This document shows positions 15,717 through 23,410 of a DNA stretch of 23,410 nucleotides, in pieces; positions within the stretch are counted from its first letter, which is position 1, and each line of letters starts with the position of its first letter. Made by a program: the position numbers and the translations under genes. Where the stretch lies: positions 1 to 23,410 of the forward strand of contig JBEVKV010000294.1 of assembly GCA_040509515.1 (NCBI GenBank), given 5' to 3'. The stretch comes from QHXN01 sp040509515. GTDB lineage: Bacteria; Acidobacteriota; Blastocatellia; Pyrinomonadales; Pyrinomonadaceae. The notes beneath the pieces were generated by a model, which ran no database searches, had not been told where the DNA came from, and saw only the letters and a list, made by a program, of their open reading frames with translations.

Positions 15717-16565
15717 TCAAAACCTTAAACTTCGTAGATACTCGTAGCTGATTCTGGCGCTCGCGAGCGGCGGCCCCGGCGTCTCGTCCTGTTCGACGAA
15801 GTAGTGTCTGACGCCGGCCCGCCCCGACCGGCCGAAGATGCGTCTGAAGTCTATCGTGCCCCGGCCGACCTCTGTGAAAGAGCGGCGCGGCGCGGCGTCC
15901 ATGTCCTTGACGTGCAGTAGCTCGAAGCGGCCCGGGTATTTATCGAAGTACTCTTCGGGTCGCCGCCCGGCCTTGCTGATCCAGTAGAGGTCTAATTCCA
16001 GCTTCACGAGCGCGGGGTCGGTCTCCCTCAGCAGGAGGTCGTAGGGCACCTGCCCGCCCAGCGTCTCGAACTCGAAGTCGTGGTTGTGGTAGGCGAGTCG
16101 CAGCCCCGCCTTCCTGCAAGCCTCCCCGGCCCCGTTCAGGAGGGCGGCCAGCCTGCGGTAATCGTCCGCGGACTGACGCTCGCCCGGCGACAGGTAGGCC
16201 AACACAAGGTAGCGGTGCCCGACGGCACCGGCGGCGTCGATGGCCTTCCCCAGTTCGCCGGACAGCGTCTTTAAGTCAACGTGGGCGGACGGTGACTTTA
16301 ACCCGCTGTCGCTCAGCGCCTTTTTGATTTGGCGCGGCGTCCTGTCGAAGTAGCCCGCGAACTCGACTTCGCGGAAGCCGACCGCGGCCACCCGTCGGAG
16401 CGTGCCGTCGAAGTCTTCCTTCAACTCTTTCCTGACGGTGTAGAGCTGCAACCCGACCTTTTTAATCCGCCCGCCGTCTCTGGCGAAAGTCTGACCCGAC
16501 TTCAGAAACAGACCGGCCCCGACGCCGCTCAAGGTACTTCTTATGAACCCCCTCCGGGTAATCAT
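15717..16565 (-). CDS. Tat-exported sugar phosphate isomerase/epimerase-like TIM barrel (282 aa)
   Basis: The N-terminus has a twin-arginine signal (TRRGFIRS, then a hydrophobic GVGAGLFLKSG). The mature part is an AP-endonuclease-2-type TIM barrel of the IolE/xylose-isomerase-like group: GLQLYTVR, GFREVEFAG, AYHNHDFEFE (His160, His162, Glu165), LELDLYW (Asp192), LLHVKDMD (His218) and FVEQDE (Glu258). These suit a divalent-metal site. Exported relatives are common in Acidobacteriota and Planctomycetes, probably acting on sugars; the substrate is unknown. ATG 16565 has a perfect AGGAGG 8 bases upstream (16574-16579). It lies about 100 bases downstream of the prolyl oligopeptidase on the same strand, with a hairpin between. 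Confidence 0.9.
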   Translation of the reverse strand: MITRRGFIRSTLSGVGAGLFLKSGQTFARDGGRIKKVGLQLYTVRKELKEDFDGTLRRVAAVGFREVEFAGYFDRTPRQIKKALSDSGLKSPSAHVDLKTLSGELGKAIDAAGAVGHRYLVLAYLSPGERQSADDYRRLAALLNGAGEACRKAGLRLAYHNHDFEFETLGGQVPYDLLLRETDPALVKLELDLYWISKAGRRPEEYFDKYPGRFELLHVKDMDAAPRRSFTEVGRGTIDFRRIFGRSGRAGVRHYFVEQDETPGPPLASARISYEYLRSLRF

Positions 16566-16654
16566 CCCCTCGACCTCCTGAAGCGCTGTCCGAGCCGGCT
16601 GGCTGAGCGTGAGAGGCGGATTATACCCGAAGGGGGAGGTGTTACGTTTCGTGA

Positions 16655-16667
16655 ACAGACCTGAAGG

Positions 16668-16677
<10 letters not shown>
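16655..16677 (-). terminator. Hairpin overlapping the prolyl oligopeptidase stop codon
   Basis: ACAGACCTGA (16655-16664) pairs perfectly with TCAGGTCTGT (16668-16677) around 3 bases. The stop codon (16668-16670 on the - strand) lies inside the stem. There is no T-run. It could mark the end of the protease message or protect it from 3' decay, and would separate it from the TIM-barrel gene. Confidence 0.5.
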
Positions 16678-18896
<2,219 letters not shown>

Positions 18897-18918
18897 CATC
18901 TCTCTCCTTCCAAAATAA

Positions 18919-18993
18919 TCATGAGTGAGCATTCATGGTGAGGACGCTCAGGACGCGGCGAGGGCGCGGACAGCGGCGTCGGTTGATGTTCAT
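18919..18993 (-). CDS. 24-codon leader-like ORF upstream of the prolyl oligopeptidase
   Basis: On the - strand AAGGAG (18999-19004) lies 5 bases before ATG 18993. The frame runs 24 codons to TGA at 18919-18921, 22 bases before the protease start. The peptide is very arginine-rich early on (RRRCPRPRR at 5-13), with one cysteine, then hydrophobic and polar residues. Clusters of arginine and one cysteine recall regulatory leader peptides, but it matches no class I can name. A near-palindrome (ATGAGTG-AG-CATTCAT, 18921-18936) overlaps its end. The rest of the gap to 19238 holds no other convincing gene. Confidence 0.4.
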   Translation of the reverse strand: MNINRRRCPRPRRVLSVLTMNAHS

Positions 18994-19227
18994 GATTTCT
19001 CCTTCGACGAATCGGGCCGGACGCGGAAGGCTCACTGCGTGTTCCCGCTGAACGTGATAATCGGGCCGACCCTGTTCGGCCCGTTGCTCTCCACCATGTT
19101 TTTCCGGCGGGGTTCGTCTGAGTTACAATCGGCCTCCGAATCAATCCGTATGAATTGGCCGCCCCGCCAAAGTCCCCGACGATAAGGCAGGCTCTCACCG
19201 AAAATCTTTAGCGAAGTATGATTTTTT

Positions 19228-19233
19228 TATAAA
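19228..19233 (+). promoter_or_regulatory. Possible -10 element for a leaderless transcript
   Basis: TATAAA ends 5 bases before ATG 19239, so a transcript would begin at about the first codon. No Shine-Dalgarno is visible before this ATG, which fits leaderless translation. The -35 region (about 19205-19210, TCTTTA) is poor. The element sits in a T-rich run that stands out from the surrounding sequence. Confidence 0.35.
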
Positions 19234-19238
19234 CCGGT

Positions 19239-20978
19239 ATGAGCGAACGGGATCGGCGCATTTACGTGTTCGGGCGGTTCCGGCTGGATGCGGGCAAGCG
19301 TCTGCTCTTCGCCGGCGAAGAGGTCGTCGGGCTGAAGCCGAAAGCCTTCGACACGCTCATGGCTCTGGTCGAGGAGCGCGGGGGCGTGTTGAGCAAAGAG
19401 GAGTTGATGCGCCGCGTCTGGGCCGAGCAGTTCGTCGAGGAGAACAATCTGGCCCAGAACATCTACGCGATTCGCCGGGCGCTCGGCGACGCGGGCGACG
19501 GCGTCAAGTACGTCGAGACGATTCCGAAACGAGGCTACCGCTTCATTGCAGAGGTCGAGGTGCTGGAGGGCCTGCCGCCCGCCGAATCAACCGAGGGCGT
19601 CGCGCGCCCCGCCGCCTTCGCCGTCGGCAGGCAGCCGCCGCTCGTGCCGAAGACGCACTACGCCGTGAGCACGGGCGACGTGAACATCGCCTATCAGGTT
19701 CTGGGCGACGGGCCGCTCGATCTGGTCTTCGTCATGGGCTGGGTCTCACATCTCGAATACTTCTGGAAGGAAGAGTCCTTCGCGCGCTTCCTGACGCGCC
19801 TCGCCTCCTTCGCGCGCCTCATCCTCTTCGACAAGCGCGGGACGGGGCTCTCCGACCAAGTCCCTTTGAGCGAGCTGCCCACGCTCGAACAGCGCATGAC
19901 CGACGTTCAGGCCGTGCTCGACGCCGTCGGGAGCAAGCGCGCGGCGCTGCTCGGTGTTTCCGAAGGCGGGCCGATGTGTAGCCTCTTCGCGGCCACGCAC
20001 CCCGAACGCACGGTCGCGCTGGCGATGATCGGGACTTACGCCCGGCGCGTGTGGTCTGAAGATTACCCGTGGGCTCCGACCGAGGAGGAGCGCGCAGACT
20101 TTCTGGATGAGATCAGGCGGAACTGGGGCGAGCCGGTCGGAATCGCGGAGCGCGCGCCGAGCGTGGCCGGCGACCCGCAGTTCCGAGAGTGGTGGGCCAC
20201 GTACTTACGCATGGGGGCGAGCCCCGCCGCCGCGCTGGCGCTGACGCGTATGAACGCGGAGATTGACGTGCGGAGCGTCCTGCCTTCGATACGCATCCCC
20301 ACACTCGTCATCCACCGCGCGGGCGACGAGTGTCTGAAGATCGAGGAGGGGCGCTACGTGGCGTCGAAGATTCCCGGCGCGCGTTTCGTCGAGCTGCCCG
20401 GGTGCGACCACCTGCCGTTCGTCGGCGATCAGGACGCGATACTCGACGAAGTCGAAGAGTTCCTGACGGGCGCGCGGCCCGAACACAGAATCGACCGCGT
20501 GTTGACGACCGTCATGTTCGTGCTCTTCGACGAGGGTACCGCGTCCGCTCCGGGGCGTCGGGGAGACGAAGCGAAAGAGTTGCTTCAAAGCCACGCACGG
20601 CGCGAGCTGGCACTCTTCCGGGGGAAGGAGGTCGAGACGTCCTTCGCGCGGCTGTTCGCCACCTTCGACGGCCCCGCCCGCGCCATCCGTTGTGCGCTCG
20701 CCGTCGTGGACGCGGCCTCGCGCCTCGGACTACGGGTGCGGGTCGGACTCCACACGGGCGAGTGTGACGTGCTGGGCGAAAAAGTTGGCGGAGTCACGGT
20801 TCAACTCGGCGAGGCCGTCGCCGCGCGCTCACAGTCGGGAGAGGTTCTGATTTCCAGCACCGTGAAAGACCTCGTGGCCGGTTCCGGCATCGAGTTCGAG
20901 CCACGCGGCGCGCAGACCTTCAACGACCTGCCCGGCGAGTGGCGCCTCTTCGCGGTCAGGCGCGGCTCGCGTCCGTAG
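19239..20978 (+). CDS. Winged-helix / alpha-beta hydrolase / degenerate nucleotide-cyclase fusion (579 aa)
   Basis: Three modules are fused. Residues 8-106 are an OmpR/CadC-type winged helix (LKPKAFDTLMALVEERGGVL, ending IPKRGYRFIAEV). Residues about 140-420 are an alpha/beta hydrolase with Ser241 in GVSEGG, Asp363 (RAGDE) and His391 (CDHLP), an apparently complete triad. Residues about 420-575 are a class III cyclase homology domain, clear at its end (GPARAIRCALAVVDA; VRVGLHTGECDV; EVLISSTVKDLVAGSGIEF). Both metal-aspartate positions are changed: the usual FTD reads FVL (Leu429) and the usual GDG reads FAR (Ala470). The catalytic arginine region is also altered, so cyclase activity is unlikely. 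Hydrolase-cyclase fusions are known (mycobacterial Rv1900c/LipJ); the DNA-binding head is the unusual part. No membrane segment is seen. Confidence 0.88.
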   Translation: MSERDRRIYVFGRFRLDAGKRLLFAGEEVVGLKPKAFDTLMALVEERGGVLSKEELMRRVWAEQFVEENNLAQNIYAIRRALGDAGDGVKYVETIPKRGYRFIAEVEVLEGLPPAESTEGVARPAAFAVGRQPPLVPKTHYAVSTGDVNIAYQVLGDGPLDLVFVMGWVSHLEYFWKEESFARFLTRLASFARLILFDKRGTGLSDQVPLSELPTLEQRMTDVQAVLDAVGSKRAALLGVSEGGPMCSLFAATHPERTVALAMIGTYARRVWSEDYPWAPTEEERADFLDEIRRNWGEPVGIAERAPSVAGDPQFREWWATYLRMGASPAAALALTRMNAEIDVRSVLPSIRIPTLVIHRAGDECLKIEEGRYVASKIPGARFVELPGCDHLPFVGDQDAILDEVEEFLTGARPEHRIDRVLTTVMFVLFDEGTASAPGRRGDEAKELLQSHARRELALFRGKEVETSFARLFATFDGPARAIRCALAVVDAASRLGLRVRVGLHTGECDVLGEKVGGVTVQLGEAVAARSQSGEVLISSTVKDLVAGSGIEFEPRGAQTFNDLPGEWRLFAVRRGSRP

Positions 20979-21037
20979 CGGGCTCTGAAAGCCATTCCCA
21001 CAGAGACTCTGTAGAAGTTCATCGGCAAAGCTTAGAC

Positions 21038-21892
21038 ATGACAAACACAAAACTGATTGTCGCCGTGCTGTTCCTGCTGCTCGGCCATGCCGGCCGGGCG
21101 GCGGCGCAGGAGACTAAAATCAGGTGGTTCGGACACGCCGCTTTCTCCGTCACCACCCCCAAAGGTAAGGTGCTCTTAATCGACCCGTGGCTGAGCAACC
21201 CTTCCAACCCGGAGGCCGGAGCCGGAAAAGACCCGCTGGCCGCGGTCGTGAAGGCCGATTACATCCTGCTGACGCACGGGCACCGCGACCACGTCGGCGA
21301 CGCGGTCGAACTCGCCAAGAGAACCGGGGCGGCGCTCGTCGCCAACCCGGAGTTGGCGGGCAACCTGACAAGGCTGTCGGACTTCCCCGCCAAGCAGTCC
21401 CAGACCGACGCCATCATGGGCATCGGCGGCGAGATTCAGCTCGCCGACGGCGAGGTGACAGTCGCCATGACGCCGGCGGTTCATTCGAGCAGCGTCTTTA
21501 ACCCGAAGGCGGGGGCCGACGAGCCCGAGAGGGCTTACGGCGGAAACCCGGCCGGCTTCGTCATCGTCATCAGGGGCGGGCCGACGATTTATCATTCGGG
21601 CGACACGGCCTACTTCAGGGACATGGAGACCGTCGGCGAAAGTTACTCAATCGATGTCGCGCTGCTCAACGTCGGCGGGCACTTCGGCATGGAGCCGAAG
21701 ATGGCGGCGAGGGCCGCACAAGCCGTGCGCGCCCGGCTCGCCGTCCCGCAACACTTCGGAACCTTCCCCGGCATCGCCCCGAACGCCGACGGCTTCGCCG
21801 CCGAACTCAAAAAGATGAAGATTGATTTTTACGAGATGAAACCCGGCGAAACGATTACATACCGCGGGAGGCAGTTAATCAAAGCGAAGTAG
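21038..21892 (+). CDS. Periplasmic metal-dependent hydrolase, metallo-beta-lactamase fold (UPF0173-like, 284 aa)
   Basis: A signal peptide (LIVAVLFLLLGHAGRAAAQ) leads into an UlaG/UPF0173-type metallo-hydrolase: KIRWFGHAAFSV, the metal motif THGHRDH (His80, His82, Asp84, His85), His149, SGDT with Asp189, and PQHFGTFP with His239. The metal site is complete. The substrate cannot be told; most UPF0173 members are cytoplasmic, so the leader is notable. ATG 21038 is chosen because the leader starts there; the in-frame upstream codon at 20939 would overlap the previous gene. The Shine-Dalgarno is weak (GCAAAG). An ECF41-type promoter begins 16 bases after its stop. Confidence 0.9.
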   Translation: MTNTKLIVAVLFLLLGHAGRAAAQETKIRWFGHAAFSVTTPKGKVLLIDPWLSNPSNPEAGAGKDPLAAVVKADYILLTHGHRDHVGDAVELAKRTGAALVANPELAGNLTRLSDFPAKQSQTDAIMGIGGEIQLADGEVTVAMTPAVHSSSVFNPKAGADEPERAYGGNPAGFVIVIRGGPTIYHSGDTAYFRDMETVGESYSIDVALLNVGGHFGMEPKMAARAAQAVRARLAVPQHFGTFPGIAPNADGFAAELKKMKIDFYEMKPGETITYRGRQLIKAK

Positions 21893-21907
21893 CCCCCACC
21901 CCGGCGG

Positions 21908-21934
21908 TGTCACAAACGCGTGCGGTTGTTCGTC
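21908..21934 (+). promoter_or_regulatory. ECF41-type promoter of the sigma factor gene
   Basis: TGTCACA (21908-21914), then exactly 16 bases, then CGTC (21931-21934). This matches the known ECF41 recognition pattern and is repeated before the decarboxylase gene. The start point should be near 21940, which gives a short leader to GTG 21961 and implies positive autoregulation. Confidence 0.85.
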
Positions 21935-21960
21935 TAAAGTTATGGGGGGATAATCGTCTG

Positions 21961-22860
21961 GTGGCCACGGAGTACACAGGCAGCCGCGTCGTAATTTTCG
22001 AGCAACTCCGGCGGCGCCTCTTCGCCGTCGCCTACCGGATGACGGGGACGAGGGCTGACGCCGAGGACATCGTGCAGGAGGCGTACCTCCGCTGGCACCG
22101 CGCGGACACGGGTGACGTACGCTCGCCGGAGGCGTGGCTCGTCAGCGTGGTCACGAGGCTCTCCATCGACCGCCTGCGGAAAGCTACGGTCGAGCGCGAG
22201 GCGTACACGGGGCCGTGGCTGCCGGAGCCGCTCTTCGACGCGCAAGCGCGCTCGCCCGAGGAGCGGCTCGAACTCGACTCCGACCTCTCGATGGCCTTCA
22301 TGGTGCTGCTCGAACGTCTCGCGCCGGTGGAGCGCGCGGCCTTCCTCCTGCGCGACGTCTTCGACTGCGACTACGCGGAGATCGCGCGCATCCTGCAAAG
22401 GAGTGAGGCGGCCTGCCGGCAGGTGGTGCATCGCGCGCGGGAACGCGTGCGTCGAGACAAGCCGCGGTTCCGCGCCAGCGACGAAGAGCGCCGCCTGCTC
22501 ATCGGGAAGTTCATGGAGGCCGCGGTCGCCGGCGACGCGGCGACGCTCCTCTCACTCTTCGCCGAAGACGCGACGCTGACGAGCGACGGCGGCGGCGTGG
22601 TTCCGGCGGCGCGTAAGGTCGTCAGCGGGCGCGGGCGCATCGCGCGCCTCTACCTCGTCCTCGCGCGCAAGCTCGGAAGTCGGCTCACGCAGTCCGTCCG
22701 TGTGATTAACGGCGAGCCCGGCCTCGTCATCTACGTCGACGGCGTGCCGTTTTCGGCCATCTCGTTCGAGACGGACGGCCGCTCCATCCTCGCCCTCTAC
22801 ACCGTGCTCAACCCGGCGAAGCTGAAGGGCATCCGGCCGCGCGAAAGCAGTCCCGACTAA
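21961..22860 (+). CDS. sigJ: ECF41-family (SigJ-like) sigma factor with SnoaL-like C-terminal domain (299 aa)
   Basis: Region sigma-2 (about 11-78, FAVAYRMTGTRADAEDIVQEAYLRW) and sigma-4 (about 110-165, RDVFDCDYAEIARILQRSEAACRQVVHRAR) are separated by the ECF41 linker motif WLPEP (86-90). A SnoaL/NTF2-like domain (about 175-299) carries the family's DGGG (209-212) and NPxKL (NPAKL, 284-288) motifs. In this family the C-terminal domain, not a separate anti-sigma factor, controls activity. Start GTG 21961 is chosen because an in-frame GTG at 21907 overlaps the promoter itself; GGGGGGA (21944-21950) can serve as ribosome-binding site. It directs its own promoter and that of the adjacent carboxymuconolactone-decarboxylase gene, by motif identity. 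No anti-sigma gene is nearby. Confidence 0.95.
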   Translation: MATEYTGSRVVIFEQLRRRLFAVAYRMTGTRADAEDIVQEAYLRWHRADTGDVRSPEAWLVSVVTRLSIDRLRKATVEREAYTGPWLPEPLFDAQARSPEERLELDSDLSMAFMVLLERLAPVERAAFLLRDVFDCDYAEIARILQRSEAACRQVVHRARERVRRDKPRFRASDEERRLLIGKFMEAAVAGDAATLLSLFAEDATLTSDGGGVVPAARKVVSGRGRIARLYLVLARKLGSRLTQSVRVINGEPGLVIYVDGVPFSAISFETDGRSILALYTVLNPAKLKGIRPRESSPD

Positions 22861-22868
22861 AAAAAGGG

Positions 22869-22895
22869 TGTCACAGAACGTCGCCCCCGTTCGTC
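22869..22895 (+). promoter_or_regulatory. ECF41-type promoter of the carboxymuconolactone decarboxylase gene
   Basis: TGTCACA (22869-22875), 16 bases, CGTC (22892-22895): the same elements and the same spacing as the promoter of the sigma gene. The start point should be near 22902, about 55 bases before ATG 22956. It begins 9 bases after the sigma gene stop. Confidence 0.85.
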
Positions 22896-22955
22896 TTCGT
22901 GTCAGAGGCGGGGCCGAGGTGCCGCGCCGTCTACATTCTTACGAAGGAGAAGGCA

Positions 22956-23410
22956 ATGAAACAGAGAATCAATTACGCGGAGGTCGGGCGGGGCGCGGCG
23001 GGGGCGATGTTCGGGCTGGAGACGTACCTCGCGAAGTGCGGGTTGGAGTCGTCGCTGCTCCACCTCCTGAAGTTCCGCGTGTCGCAGATTAACGGCTGCG
23101 CCTACTGCCTCGACATGCACTCGAAAGACCTGCGTGCGGCGGGCGAGACCGAGCAGCGGCTCTACCTGCTCGACGCGTGGCGTGAATCGCCCTTCTACAC
23201 GGAGCGCGAGCGTGCGGCGCTCGCGTGGGCCGAGGCGGTGACGCTCGTCACCGAGGGGCACGTCCCCGACGAGGTGTACGAGCAGGCGCGCGCGCAGTTC
23301 ACGGAGGAGGAGCTGGTGAACCTGACGCTGGCGGTGGTGGCCATCAACGGCTGGAACCGCCTGAGCATCGCCTTCCGCGCGGTGCCGGGCAGCTACCAGC
23401 CGTCGTCATC
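22956..23410 (+). CDS. Carboxymuconolactone decarboxylase/AhpD-family protein, 3' end beyond window
   Basis: ATG 22956 follows AAGGAGA (22944-22950). The protein shows the AhpD/CMD signature NGCAYCLDMHSKD with Cys48, Cys51 and His55, a redox-active CxxC plus histidine, and ends in the family's NLTLAVVAINGWNRLSIAFR region. About 151 codons are present with no stop, so only the last few residues should be missing. Members act as peroxidase-like or decarboxylase enzymes; the genes beside ECF41 sigma factors are typically of this or related oxidoreductase/epimerase types, and the substrate is usually unknown. It is the predicted target of the sigma factor just upstream. Confidence 0.93.
   Translation, partial: MKQRINYAEVGRGAAGAMFGLETYLAKCGLESSLLHLLKFRVSQINGCAYCLDMHSKDLRAAGETEQRLYLLDAWRESPFYTERERAALAWAEAVTLVTEGHVPDEVYEQARAQFTEEELVNLTLAVVAINGWNRLSIAFRAVPGSYQPSS

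Noticed and set aside
18897..18932. Earlier in-frame start for the prolyl oligopeptidase at 18932
   Set aside because: It would overlap the small ORF and place a charged stretch before the signal peptide; GGAAGGAG fits the start at 18896.
21907..21960. GTG 21907 as start of the sigma factor
   Set aside because: It lies on the promoter boxes and upstream of the expected transcription start.
22902..23261. 119-codon - strand frame opposite the decarboxylase gene
   Set aside because: The + strand encodes an unmistakable CxxC CMD protein with its own promoter and ribosome-binding site.

Overview
The window is dense, GC-rich bacterial chromosome. It contains an Oar-like TonB-dependent receptor with an N-terminal carboxypeptidase-regulatory domain, a transmembrane winged-helix/PD40 propeller regulator, a DUF2911 lipoprotein-like secreted protein and an ECF41 sigma factor. 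It also has many secreted enzymes with Sec or Tat leaders. This combination is most like an Acidobacteriota genome (Blastocatellia-type). That is inference from gene content; no rRNA or marker gene is present to prove it. No tRNA, rRNA, CRISPR array, insertion sequence or phage gene was seen.

Layout. (1) 1-5556 is a signalling block on the + strand: the 3' part of a REC-HD-GYP-HDOD response regulator, a seven-domain hybrid histidine kinase (GAF-PAS-HisKA-HATPase-REC-REC-HPt), a single-domain response regulator and a stand-alone HPt protein. The last three are tightly spaced and look like one multistep phosphorelay operon. (2) 5557-7804 is a patch of small or decayed genes: a 21-codon leader-like ORF, two unrecognised small proteins, a frameshifted and truncated serine beta-lactamase-family gene, and a secreted beta-propeller protein. 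(3) 7914-15580 is a divergent pair, the transmembrane winged-helix/PD40 regulator (-) and the TonB-dependent receptor (+), followed by a DUF2911-TPR secreted protein. Sampled stretches are lower in GC than the flanks. (4) 15717-18993 (-) holds a prolyl oligopeptidase with a small upstream ORF and a Tat-exported sugar-phosphate-isomerase-like TIM barrel. (5) 19239-23410 (+) holds a winged-helix/alpha-beta-hydrolase/degenerate-cyclase fusion, a periplasmic metallo-beta-lactamase-fold hydrolase, an ECF41 sigma factor and, running off the end, its classic partner, a carboxymuconolactone-decarboxylase/AhpD-type protein.

The clearest regulatory logic is at the right end. Identical ECF41-type promoters (TGTCACA, exactly 16 bases, CGTC) lie before both the sigma gene and the decarboxylase gene, so the sigma factor should drive itself and its partner. 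The left-hand promoter also shows that the sigma gene starts at GTG 21961, not at the upstream in-frame GTG. The most unusual protein is the winged-helix/hydrolase/cyclase fusion: its cyclase module has lost both metal-binding aspartates and probably serves as a sensory or structural module. Two different regulators in the window share closely similar winged-helix heads attached to unrelated sensor bodies.
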